Positions 1 through 6,055 of a stretch of DNA of 7,405 bases are shown here, piece after piece (position 1 is the stretch's first letter; each line of letters starts with the position of its first letter). The stretch lies in contig JAICXR010000159.1 of assembly GCA_025980355.1 (NCBI GenBank), forward strand, positions 1 to 7,405. Reading direction: 5' to 3'. The notes below the pieces were generated by a model. It saw nothing but the letters and a program-made list of their open reading frames with translations, did no database searches and was not told the DNA's origin. This DNA comes from Chloroflexota bacterium. Its GTDB lineage: Bacteria > Chloroflexota > UBA4733. The translations under genes and the position numbers were made by a program.

Positions 1-614
1 CTCATGGCGTCGGCGGCGGCGACTCGCTCCGCTTCGCGCAGCAGGAGGCGCAGCGGCCAGGCGCTGTTCGCCAGGAGCTCGTTGACCTGGAGGAGCACAC
101 GGGGGTCCAACGTGGCCAGGCGACCGAAGAGCTTCAGGAAGACCTGGTGGGTCAGTTCGGCGTCCGGCATTGCCCGATGCCGTTCCTCCTGCGCAACGCC
201 GAGCGCCTCGGCCACGGCCAGGAGGCCATAGCTCGGCAGGCCGGGCAAGAGGAGTCCGGCCAGGTCGTAGGTATCGAAGCCGAGGTTGGCGACTGCCAGT
301 CCCTGACGACGAAGACGGTCCCGATCCAGCTCCACGGAGTGGGCGACCAGCGGCAGGTCCTCCAGAAACGCCGTGAGTTGCGGCTGGATGTCGTCGAAGG
401 CGGGCGCCGTACGCAGCGCGGCCTGGGTAAGGCCGGTCAGGCGTTGCACGCGCAAGGTCGGCGGGCGGCGTGGCCGGACCAGGGTCTGGAAACGGTCCAG
501 CACCCGATCCCCCTGGAACTTCACGGCGCCGATCTCCATGATCTCGTCGTCGTCGCCGTTGCCGGTGCCTTCCAGGTCGAAGGCGATAAAGGGCGTGGGT
601 GGGCTGTCACTCAT
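1..614 (-). CDS. DnaQ-like DEDDh 3'-5' exonuclease domain, partial; likely front of a DinG-type exonuclease/helicase
   Basis: The reading frame is open from ATG at 614 to the left edge (204 codons seen; the end is missing). The translation has all three motifs of a DEDDh exonuclease: Exo I FDLEGTG with Asp13 and Glu15, Exo II HSVELDRDRL with Asp97, and Exo III HRAMPDA with His136 and Asp141. Such domains remove nucleotides from DNA 3' ends using two metal ions. The domain ends near residue 160, and the chain continues with a Leu/Arg-rich stretch (VLLQVNELLANSAWPLRLLL) rather than stopping. This fits the N-terminal part of the DnaQ-DinG fusions found in Firmicutes and Chloroflexota, but no helicase motif is in the window, so the fusion is inferred. 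A stand-alone exonuclease or a Pol III epsilon-like protein remains possible. The start ATG overlaps the rdgB stop (ATGA), and I see no Shine-Dalgarno sequence before it, which suggests translational coupling. Confidence 0.88.
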   Translation of the reverse strand, partial: MSDSPPTPFIAFDLEGTGNGDDDEIMEIGAVKFQGDRVLDRFQTLVRPRRPPTLRVQRLTGLTQAALRTAPAFDDIQPQLTAFLEDLPLVAHSVELDRDRLRRQGLAVANLGFDTYDLAGLLLPGLPSYGLLAVAEALGVAQEERHRAMPDAELTHQVFLKLFGRLATLDPRVLLQVNELLANSAWPLRLLLREAERVAAADAM

Positions 615-1204
615 CGGACGAGCAGCGGCAGCAGCGGGCGAATGGCGGCGAAGGCGCGAGCGCGGTGGCTGCGGCGATTCTTCTCTTCCGGCGCGAGTTG
701 GGCGTAGGTCAGCCCCAGGTCAGGGAGCAGGAACAGCGGGTCGTAGCCGAAGCCGCCCTCGCCGAGCGGTTGCCATGCGATGCGTCCGGCGACCTCGCCC
801 CGCGCCGCGGCGCTGGCGCCGGCGGGCTGGCAGACGGCGATGACACAGACGAATCGCGCGCCGCGCTGCGCGTCCGGCACGCTCGCCAGCCGCTGCAACA
901 GCAGCGCATTGCGTTCCGGCGCGCCGACCGCCCCGGCCCAGCGCGCCGAGCGCACACCGGGCTGGCCGTCCAGGGCGTCGACCTCCAGGCCGGAGTCGTC
1001 GGCCAGCGCCGGGAGTCCGGTGGCCAGCATGGCCGCCCGCGCCTTGAGCGCCGCGTTCTCCGCGAACGTCGCGCCGCTCTCGTCTACCGCCTCGGCAACG
1101 CCCAGGTCGGCCAGACTGCGCGCGTCGATCCCGAGCGGCAGCAACAGCTCCCGGAACTCCGCCACCTTCCCCGGGTTGTGGGTGGCGATTACGAGCGTGA
1201 CGAT
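611..1204 (-). CDS. rdgB: RdgB/HAM1 non-canonical purine NTP pyrophosphatase (XTP/dITP diphosphatase)
   Basis: This enzyme hydrolyses dITP, ITP and XTP to the monophosphate plus pyrophosphate, keeping deaminated purines out of DNA and RNA. Counted from the ATC at 1204, the chain is 197 residues, equal to E. coli RdgB. The family motifs appear in order: ATHNPGK (7-13), TFAENAALKA (46-55), ADDSGLEVDAL (68-78), GVRSARWAG (83-91), GEGGFGYDPLF (138-148) and the C-terminal SHRARA (169-174). The start is the odd point. Between the last unrelated codons and VIATHN, this frame has no ATG, GTG, TTG or CTG. The family normally begins two to four residues before VIATHN, where the codons are ATC-GTC-ACG-CTC-GTA. 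I placed the start at ATC 1204, but GTC at 1201 aligns equally well. A -1 shift from the NUDIX frame or a sequencing error (GTG read as GTC) are alternatives. The gene overlaps the NUDIX gene by 16 bases and its TGA overlaps the exonuclease ATG. Confidence 0.9.
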   Translation of the reverse strand: MVTLVIATHNPGKVAEFRELLLPLGIDARSLADLGVAEAVDESGATFAENAALKARAAMLATGLPALADDSGLEVDALDGQPGVRSARWAGAVGAPERNALLLQRLASVPDAQRGARFVCVIAVCQPAGASAAARGEVAGRIAWQPLGEGGFGYDPLFLLPDLGLTYAQLAPEEKNRRSHRARAFAAIRPLLPLLVR

Positions 1205-1695
1205 TGTGCCGCCCCAATCCGGCCGGTCGGCCCGAGGAGACGATCGATGGCCTGCTCGACGACGCCCCGCTCGCCGCGGTAGGCCAGCAACTCCGGCGCC
1301 TCGAGGAGGGGGAAGAGGCGGACCTCGGCGATTTCCCCATCGTGGTCGTTGACGTCGCCGCCGAGCGAGCGCATGAGGAAGAAATGCACGACCTTGTGGA
1401 CGCGCGCCCGGGCCGGCGTGTAGAACCAGTAGTTGATCTGATCGATCTTTTCGACGATCTCGGCGTGCAAGCCGGTTTCTTCGCGCACTTCCCGCACGGC
1501 CGCCTCCTCCGGGCTCTCGCCGGCCTCCAGCGTGCCCTTGGGCAGGCACCAGACGCGGCGGTGGTTTGGCGTGACCAGCGCGACATCGAAGTCGCCCTCG
1601 GCGCCGCTGATCACGACGCCCCCCGCCGACACAGCATTGATCGTCGGCGCTTCGCTGATCGGGGCGGCGCGGGTGCGCGGGTACTGTCTCTGCAT
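1189..1695 (-). CDS. NUDIX hydrolase, probable nucleotide-pool or Ap4A-type
   Basis: The 168-residue protein carries a perfect Nudix box, GX5EX7REUXEEXGU, at residues 54-76 (GTLEAGE, REVREETGL). The glutamates of REVREE bind the catalytic Mg2+. NUDIX enzymes cleave nucleoside diphosphates linked to another group. WCLPKGTLEAGE just before and in the box resembles Ap4A hydrolases and MutT-like enzymes, but the substrate cannot be fixed from sequence. The adjoining rdgB gene makes cleaning of the nucleotide pool a reasonable inference. The start is ATG 1695; TTG 1698 is three bases upstream in frame. Neither has a Shine-Dalgarno sequence. A TATACT hexamer at 1711-1706 puts the expected transcript start near 1699, so the message may be leaderless. 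The last residues (AAQSSRS) run into the start region of rdgB and end at TAA 1191-1189. It is the first gene of the minus-strand unit. Confidence 0.92.
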   Translation of the reverse strand: MQRQYPRTRAAPISEAPTINAVSAGGVVISGAEGDFDVALVTPNHRRVWCLPKGTLEAGESPEEAAVREVREETGLHAEIVEKIDQINYWFYTPARARVHKVVHFFLMRSLGGDVNDHDGEIAEVRLFPLLEAPELLAYRGERGVVEQAIDRLLGPTGRIGAAQSSRS

Positions 1696-1705
1696 CAATC
1701 ATTCT

Positions 1706-1711
1706 AGTATA
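1706..1711 (-). promoter_or_regulatory. Probable -10 element for the NUDIX-rdgB-exonuclease unit
   Basis: The minus strand reads TATACT, one base off the sigma-70 consensus, 10 bases upstream of ATG 1695. No good -35 hexamer lies at 16-18 bases (the 17-base position reads CAAGAA). A perfect TTGACA exists on this strand at 1745-1740, but its spacing of 28 is too long. The short distance to the start codon points to a leaderless transcript. Confidence 0.45.
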
Positions 1712-1731
1712 GCGCCGAACTCCCCTTTTTC

Positions 1732-1760
1732 TTGTTGCTTGTCAAGCCGATTGTTATACT
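1732..1760 (+). promoter_or_regulatory. Probable promoter of ftsA-ftsZ (extended -10)
   Basis: TTGTTG at 1732-1737 is followed after 17 bases by TATACT at 1755-1760. TG at 1752-1753 gives an extended -10 (TGnTATACT), which can make up for the weak -35. The expected transcript start is near 1767, leaving a leader of under 20 bases that holds little beyond the ribosome binding site. It faces away from the NUDIX promoter, so the 88-base gap serves two divergent units. Confidence 0.55.
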
Positions 1761-1767
1761 CGCTGCC

Positions 1768-1778
1768 AAGGGGGAGAG
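1768..1778 (+). promoter_or_regulatory. Ribosome binding site fixing the ftsA start
   Basis: AAGGGGGAGAG ends five bases before ATG 1784. The frame is open much further upstream (from 1532), but that part overlaps the NUDIX gene on the other strand. This site, together with the family start MARLACLDIGSS, decides for 1784. Confidence 0.75.
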
Positions 1779-1783
1779 TACAC

Positions 1784-3007
1784 ATGGCGCGTCTGGCTTG
1801 CCTTGATATCGGCTCTTCCACGATCGCCGCCGTTATTGCCAGTTGCGAACCGGGTTCGCGACCCGCCGTCCACGGCACGGGCTGGGCGCCGGCGGCCGGC
1901 GTCGAACGGGGGAATATCGTCGACCTACCCGCCGCCGGCCGCTCCCTCGCCGCGGCGCTGGAAGCGGCCGAGCGGGACGCCGGCTGCCGGGTGGGCCAGG
2001 CGATCCTCGCCCTCGGCGGCCAGAGCATCCAGGCATCGCAACGGCGGGGGCAACTGACGCTGGGCCGGGAACCGGTGCGCATCACGCGCAAGCACGCCTC
2101 CCGCGCCGTCAACTCCGTCGTCGCCGCCGGGACCGAACCCGGCACCGAGTTCATCCACGTCATCCCGCGCCGCTTCTGGCTCGACGGGCAGCACCTGGTA
2201 CGCAACCCGCTGGGCATGCCGGCGTCCCGCCTGGAGGTGGAAACGCACGCCATCAGCGCCGAGAGCGCCGCCTTGCGCAACGCCCTGCGCTGCGTGCAGG
2301 ATCAGGGCCTGGATGTCCGGGAGGTGGTGCTGGCGTCGCTCGCCGCCGGCGAGGCCCTGCTGACGCCGCAGGAGCGCGAGGCGGGCGCGATCCTGCTCGA
2401 CCTTGGGGCCGCCAGCACGGGCGTGCTGGTGTATTCGCAGGGCACACCGGCGGTGACGCTCAGCGTGCCGATCGGCGGGCGCCAGGTCACCGGCGACATC
2501 GCGATGGTGCTGCGCGTCTCGCTCCGGCAAGCCGAGCGACTGAAGCTGAGCTTCGGACGGGCGATCGGGTCGGTCGTGCCGGAGCGCATGCTGGAGGTAC
2601 CGGACGACGAAGCCATCGGCGTCGATCCCATCTCCCAGCGCCTGCTCTGCGAGGTGATCGAGGCGCGCTGCGAGGAGATTTTCGAGCAGGTGATGCAGGC
2701 GATCGCCGGCACGGACTTTGCGGAACCGTTGCCATCCGGCATCGTCCTCACCGGCGGGGGGGCGGCGTTGCCGGACATCGATGGCCTGGCCCGGCGCATG
2801 TTCGCCTTGCCGGCCCGCACCGCGGCTATCCGCTTCCCGGGCGCCGCGGCGAGCGCGATGGCGCCGTCGTGGGGCACCCTCGCCGGCCTCCTGCACTGGT
2901 TGCAGCGGGGCCAGCCCGACCTGTTGCCCGAGGCCGGCGCCACCCGGCGCCTCGGGTCCCCGGTGGGTCGATTGATGCGACAATTGCTACCGCTGGGAGG
3001 AGAATAG
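1784..3007 (+). CDS. ftsA: Cell division protein FtsA (actin-like membrane anchor of the Z ring)
   Basis: FtsA is an actin-fold protein that ties FtsZ filaments to the inner face of the membrane and recruits later division proteins. The 407-residue chain is close to E. coli FtsA (420). Phosphate loop 1 is DIGSSTI (8-14). The FtsA-specific 1C/SHS2 domain covers about 82-165 and contains HVIPRRFWLDGQ (125-136), a near match to the family HVIPxxxxLDGQ. Phosphate loop 2 is LDLGAASTGV (205-214). VPIGGRQVTGDIA (228-240) and the adenosine motif GIVLTGGGA (329-337) follow. The C-terminus SPVGRLMRQLLPLGGE can form a short amphipathic helix, the usual membrane anchor. Loop 2 is unusual: the family has roughly DIGGGTTDI, whereas here two glycines become Ala and the later Asp becomes Gly. 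ftsZ starts one base after the stop codon, so the two are surely co-transcribed. No mur or ftsQ genes are adjacent. Confidence 0.95.
   Translation: MARLACLDIGSSTIAAVIASCEPGSRPAVHGTGWAPAAGVERGNIVDLPAAGRSLAAALEAAERDAGCRVGQAILALGGQSIQASQRRGQLTLGREPVRITRKHASRAVNSVVAAGTEPGTEFIHVIPRRFWLDGQHLVRNPLGMPASRLEVETHAISAESAALRNALRCVQDQGLDVREVVLASLAAGEALLTPQEREAGAILLDLGAASTGVLVYSQGTPAVTLSVPIGGRQVTGDIAMVLRVSLRQAERLKLSFGRAIGSVVPERMLEVPDDEAIGVDPISQRLLCEVIEARCEEIFEQVMQAIAGTDFAEPLPSGIVLTGGGAALPDIDGLARRMFALPARTAAIRFPGAAASAMAPSWGTLAGLLHWLQRGQPDLLPEAGATRRLGSPVGRLMRQLLPLGGE
2995..3003 (+). promoter_or_regulatory. Shine-Dalgarno site for ftsZ, inside the ftsA end
   Basis: GGGAGGAGA lies within the last ftsA codons (which read LLPLGGE) and ends five bases before the GTG at 3009. 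This supports the GTG start and coupled translation of ftsA and ftsZ. Confidence 0.75.
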
Positions 3008-3008
3008 G

Positions 3009-4115
3009 GTGCAGCAGGCTTCCCGAGACGGCGACGTGGAGAGCTTCGCCGAGATCAAGGTCATCGGCGCCGGCGGCGGCGGCAGCAACACCATCGACCG
3101 GATCGTCGATGCCCACGTCCAGGGCATCCAGCTCGTGGTCGTGAACACCGACCGCCAGGCGCTCCTGCGCAGCGGCGCACCCACGAAGATCGCCATCGGC
3201 GATCGCCTCACCAAAGGGCTGGGCGCCGGCGGCAACCCGGAGATCGGCGAGCGTGCGGCGGAGGAGAACCGCGACGAATTGATCGAGCAGTTGCGCGGCG
3301 CCGATATGGTCTTCATCACCGCCGGGATGGGCGGCGGCACGGGTACCGGCGCGGCGCCGATCATCGCCAAGTACGCCCAGGAGGTCGGTGCGCTCACCAT
3401 CGGCGTGGTGACGAAGCCGTTCCGCTTCGAGGGCGCCCGCAAGCAGCGGTTGGCCGACGAAGGCATCACGCGCCTCACGGAGCACGTCGACGCCCTGATC
3501 ATCGTCCCCAACGACCGGCTCATCTCCCTGGCGGACAAGCGCATGTCCGTGCAGGACGCCTTCGCGCTGGCCGACGACGTCCTGCGCCAGGGCATCCAGG
3601 GCATCTCCGACATCATCACCATCCCCGGCCTGATCAACGTGGACTTCGCCGACGTGAAGGCGGTGATGCAGAAGTCGGGCACGGCGCTGATGGCGGTCGG
3701 CCACGGCGTCGGCGACACGCGGGCCATCGACGCCGCCAAGAAGGCGATCGAGAGCCCCCTCTTAGACGCCTCGATCAGCGGCGCAAAAGGGGTGCTCTTG
3801 AACGTCACCGGCGGCTCCGACCTCTCGCTCTTCGAGGTGACGGAGGCGGCCAACCTGATCCACCAGGAGGTGGACCCGGAGGCGCAGATCATCTTCGGCG
3901 CGGTGATCGACGACCGCATGCAGGGGTCGATCAAGATGACGGTGATCGCCACCGGCTTCAGCGGCCAGGGCCACCGCCCGACGACAGCCCCGCCTTCCTT
4001 CAGTCGGCCCCCCGTGGCCCCACCGCCGCCCGAACCGCGCCGCCCCGAGCCGGAGCCGCGCCGCAACGCCGACCAGAGCCAGATCCCGGCCTTCCTGCGC
4101 CGGAGGAACCCGTAG
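3009..4115 (+). CDS. ftsZ: Cell division protein FtsZ (tubulin-like GTPase)
   Basis: FtsZ polymerises with GTP into the Z ring at mid-cell. The 368-residue chain begins at GTG with a strong Shine-Dalgarno site. Its N-terminal extension is short (about 14 residues). The nucleotide-binding loops are GAGGGGSNTI (20-29), VNTDRQAL (45-52) and the tubulin signature GGGTGTGAAP (108-117). KPFRFEG (136-142) and VPNDRL (166-171) are also typical. The T7 synergy loop is NVDFADV (210-216); Asp212 and Asp215 complete the GTPase site of the next subunit. GHGVGDTRA (231-239) opens the C-terminal domain. From about 319 to 354 there is a short linker rich in Pro and Arg. It is followed by the conserved tail DQSQIPAFLRRR (355-366), which binds FtsA and other partners. 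Everything needed for function is present. The end converges on the transporter gene. Confidence 0.98.
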   Translation: MQQASRDGDVESFAEIKVIGAGGGGSNTIDRIVDAHVQGIQLVVVNTDRQALLRSGAPTKIAIGDRLTKGLGAGGNPEIGERAAEENRDELIEQLRGADMVFITAGMGGGTGTGAAPIIAKYAQEVGALTIGVVTKPFRFEGARKQRLADEGITRLTEHVDALIIVPNDRLISLADKRMSVQDAFALADDVLRQGIQGISDIITIPGLINVDFADVKAVMQKSGTALMAVGHGVGDTRAIDAAKKAIESPLLDASISGAKGVLLNVTGGSDLSLFEVTEAANLIHQEVDPEAQIIFGAVIDDRMQGSIKMTVIATGFSGQGHRPTTAPPSFSRPPVAPPPPEPRRPEPEPRRNADQSQIPAFLRRRNP

Positions 4116-4120
4116 ATACT

Positions 4121-4134
4121 GGCGTCAAGTCGCC
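4121..4134 (+). terminator. Weak hairpin just after ftsZ
   Basis: GGCG and CGCC pair around a six-base loop, beginning six bases after the ftsZ stop. The stem is only four pairs and no run of T follows, so it is not a convincing intrinsic terminator. It may mark the end of the ftsAZ message together with structure further downstream. Confidence 0.15.
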
Positions 4135-4151
4135 GACCCTTTGCCTGTGGG

Positions 4152-4200
4152 CACCGTTGTAAAGCCTCCGGCGATGCAGTGACAACGTTTTACATTGTCA
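4152..4200. repeat. TGACAA/TTGTCA dyad with a related half-site upstream
   Basis: TGACAA (4180-4185) and TTGTCA (4195-4200) are perfect inverted copies nine bases apart. CAACGTTTTACAT (4183-4195) inside the dyad matches CACCGTTGTAAAG at 4152-4164 at 9 of 13 positions, with starts 31 bases apart. The stretch is AT-richer than its surroundings and sits in the 195-base gap between two converging genes, where a promoter operator is not expected. It could be a protein binding site, or the worn end of a transposable element. Several IS families (IS21-like among them) carry repeated short motifs near their ends, but no transposase is present. Confidence 0.4.
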
Positions 4201-4287
4201 AGGGATTCCCGTCCTGTGTGGACCATCAATCTTGAAATCAGTGACGGCGTTCCGGACAAGCTTCGGTGGAAGCATGCGGTGGAGTGG

Positions 4288-4302
4288 CCCGCGCCCCGCG
4301 GG
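4288..4302. terminator. GC hairpin after the MFS gene
   Basis: CCCGCG and CGCGGG pair perfectly around a CCC loop, starting eight bases beyond the transporter stop codon on the minus strand. The stem is strong but no T run follows on either strand. It could act in a Rho-dependent or RNA-stabilising way. The rest of the 4116-4310 gap shows no gene I can support. Confidence 0.3.
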
Positions 4303-4310
4303 ATGAGTAT

Positions 4311-5585
4311 TCAAGGATCCCATCGAGTACCGAGCCCCATGTCACCAACAGGCGCGGCCGGCATCGTGCGCAGATTATGCAAAGGCGAGGACAACAGCCA
4401 GGCGATGCTGAGGCAACACCCCAGCGCCGCGCCAAAGAGCGTCGGCCGCACGCCGATCTGGCTGGCGAGCAGGCCGGCGACGATCGCCCCGAGCGGCCCC
4501 ACGCCGCCCTCCAGCACCTGCATGGCGGCATTCACGCGCCCCAGGAGTCGCGGTGGCGTGATCGACTGGCGCAAGGTCAGCGCGTTCACCTCGTAGATCG
4601 GCTGACCCGCGTCGAAGGCCTGGCATAAGGCTAGCATACCGAAGCCCATCAGTAGCGGCCCGTGGGCGAGCGGGATCAGGAAGACGGTGAGACTGCCCGC
4701 CAGCACCGTGGCAAGTACGATAGGCCCGATGCCACACCGGCGCGTCAGCGGCCCGACCAGGAACGTCCCGAGCAGATTGCTCAGGCCACCGATGCCGACC
4801 GTCACCCCAAGGAGGACGGGACCCAGCGCCAGGTCGTGCAAGACGTAGAGGGCGTAGAGGGCGCCGATCCAATTGCCGAAGAAGCTGCGCGTCACCGAGA
4901 ACCCAGCAAACGCCCGCAGCAAAGGGTGGCGCGCCACCGTCGTGAGACCTTCGGCGATATCGCGAACAACTGTCCCCCGTACCGGCGAACGGACCGGCGC
5001 TGCCTCCCGGCGAATCAGGGCGATCGACCCCGCCGAGCAGAGGAAGGAGACCGCATCGACCAGCAGCGTTAGGGGCGCGCTGACCAGTTGCACCAACACG
5101 CCGGCGAGACCCGGCGTCACGATCTCCGCGGTGGCCGCACTCGCCGCCAGCCGGCTATTCGCCGCGAGCAACCGCTCGCCCGACACGAGGCCCGGCAGGA
5201 AGCTTTGGTAGGCCACGTCGAAGAGCACGGTCAGTACACCCGTCAACGCGGCGACCAGGAACAGCTGCCCGATCTGCAGCCGTCCCAGCATCGCCGCAAC
5301 CGGGATCGACACCAGCAACACGGCGCGCCCGACATCAGACCCGATCATCAGCGGGCGGCGGCGCAGGCGGTCGCCCCAAACGCCGGCGAACAGCCCGAAA
5401 AGCGCAAACGGCAACGCTTCCGCCGCCACCAGGAGGCCCATCTGGAACGGCGGCGCCTCGAGCACCAGCACGGCCGTCAAGGGCAGGGCGCTGCCGGTGA
5501 TGCCCGACCCGAACTGGGAGATGGTTTGGCCCGACCAGAGCTTGAGAAAATCCGGCTGTTGCCGCAGCCACTGTTGCACGCGCAC
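4311..5585 (-). CDS. MFS efflux transporter, EntS/macrolide-efflux-like (MFS_3)
   Basis: This 424-residue protein is strongly hydrophobic throughout, consistent with about 12 membrane helices in the inner membrane. The N-terminus QPDFLKLWSGQTISQFGSGI is the usual opening of the MFS_3 group, which includes the enterobactin exporter EntS and macrolide efflux proteins. Between helices 2 and 3 lies the MFS motif A, GVWGDRLRRRPLM (68-80). The later LLGRVNAAMQVLEGGVGPLGA is also typical of this group. Members export small molecules with proton motive force; the substrate here is unknown. The start is GTG 5585; GGAAGGG lies about 11 bases upstream. A second GTG six bases further on is possible. The gene is isolated: it converges with ftsZ and has a long structured region upstream. 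A dyad at 5630-5655 could be an operator. No biosynthetic cluster or regulator gene is adjacent, so it gives no hint of substrate. Confidence 0.9.
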   Translation of the reverse strand: MRVQQWLRQQPDFLKLWSGQTISQFGSGITGSALPLTAVLVLEAPPFQMGLLVAAEALPFALFGLFAGVWGDRLRRRPLMIGSDVGRAVLLVSIPVAAMLGRLQIGQLFLVAALTGVLTVLFDVAYQSFLPGLVSGERLLAANSRLAASAATAEIVTPGLAGVLVQLVSAPLTLLVDAVSFLCSAGSIALIRREAAPVRSPVRGTVVRDIAEGLTTVARHPLLRAFAGFSVTRSFFGNWIGALYALYVLHDLALGPVLLGVTVGIGGLSNLLGTFLVGPLTRRCGIGPIVLATVLAGSLTVFLIPLAHGPLLMGFGMLALCQAFDAGQPIYEVNALTLRQSITPPRLLGRVNAAMQVLEGGVGPLGAIVAGLLASQIGVRPTLFGAALGCCLSIAWLLSSPLHNLRTMPAAPVGDMGLGTRWDP

Positions 5586-5629
5586 GGTGCTTCATCCCTT
5601 CCGCGCGAGCCGCCGGCCGTGGATGCCGA

Positions 5630-5655
5630 TGGTCAGCGGCTGGCGAACATGACCA
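5630..5655. promoter_or_regulatory. Possible operator dyad upstream of the MFS gene
   Basis: TGGTCA (5630-5635) and TGACCA (5650-5655) are perfect inverted half-sites whose centres are 20 bases apart, about two helical turns. They lie 45-70 bases upstream of the transporter start, where a TetR- or MarR-type repressor could act. I could not place a convincing promoter around it, so this is a weak inference. Confidence 0.25.
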
Positions 5656-5773
5656 ACTGACTCACAAGTAACCAGCGAGCCCAAGCGGTGATGAACGGCG
5701 CGAGAGGGACGCCTATCCGAAACGACGGCTGGCGGGGGGGCCTATAGGTACATGGTAGGGAGGAAACCAATCA

Positions 5774-5863
5774 CCGTACCGCGTTATGCGGGGATTACGG
5801 CGACTCAAACCTACCGCCGGCGTTATCTCGCGCCGTCGGCGGTTGTGATGAGGAGGATATCAC
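5774..5863. other. Run of three hairpins in the 5586-6084 intergenic region
   Basis: Three inverted repeats follow each other. The first is CCGTACCGC with GCGG and TACGG (5774-5800, four-base bulge). The second is ACCGCCG with CGGCGGT (5813-5843). The third is GTGAT with ATCAC (5845-5863), whose loop holds GAGGAGGA, a Shine-Dalgarno-like sequence with no start codon in the right place after it. The plus-strand gene at 6085 lies downstream and the MFS gene lies on the other side. I recognise no riboswitch family: no B12 box, TPP or FMN core was found. It may be an untranslated leader or a small RNA. The rest of 5586-5773 shows no gene I can support. Confidence 0.4.
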
Positions 5864-5900
5864 CGCAACGAGCCCGCATCGGCGTCGTCCTCTCTCCGCA

Positions 5901-6002
5901 AAGTGCGCCACACGTTCTCGCGGCGAGCGCGGGGAGGCCCCCTCCGGCTCGCACCGCGCCTCCAGCGAGCAACCGACCGGCGCGAGAACCTGTGGCGCAC
6001 TT
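5901..6002. repeat. 102-base palindromic element with 22-base arms
   Basis: The left arm (5901-5922, beginning AAGTGCGCCACA and ending GTTCTCGCG) pairs with the right arm (5981-6002) at 21 of 22 positions; the only mismatch is at position 13. Inside lies a second perfect stem, GCGAGC (5923-5928) with GCTCGC (5947-5952), capped by GGAGG and CCTCC around a CCC loop. The whole could fold as one long branched hairpin in RNA or extrude as a cruciform in DNA. No T run follows either arm, so it is not a standard terminator. No clear target duplication flanks it. It may be a MITE- or REP-like mobile palindrome or a structured RNA. Confidence 0.7.
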
Positions 6003-6055
6003 CTCCCCATGATCAGTACAGCGGTTGCGCACACGATACGGCATACTGGGGGACC

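Noticed and set aside
147..1282. Long plus-strand open frames opposite the exonuclease and rdgB genes
   Set aside because: They are mirror frames of clear minus-strand genes with full family motifs; their translations are Arg/Gly/Ala-rich with no recognisable domain.
1740..1745. Perfect TTGACA on the minus strand as -35 for the NUDIX gene
   Set aside because: It is 28 bases from the TATACT hexamer, and the position 17 bases downstream reads GAGTTC, which is not a -10.
1532..1783. Upstream extension of ftsA in the same frame
   Set aside because: It overlaps the NUDIX gene on the opposite strand, precedes the promoter, and the family start plus a strong ribosome binding site place the start at 1784.
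4195..4596. Plus-strand frame starting after ftsZ
   Set aside because: Most of it is antisense to the transporter; it has a TTG start with no ribosome binding site and no family resemblance.
5901..6002. Integron attC site
   Set aside because: The size and palindrome fit, but the required GTTRRRY / RYYYAAC core sites are absent and no integrase or gene cassette is present.
5752..6012. Possible 86-residue plus-strand protein
   Set aside because: Its composition (Arg/Pro/Ala) follows from the GC-rich palindrome it runs through; there is no clear ribosome binding site and no domain.
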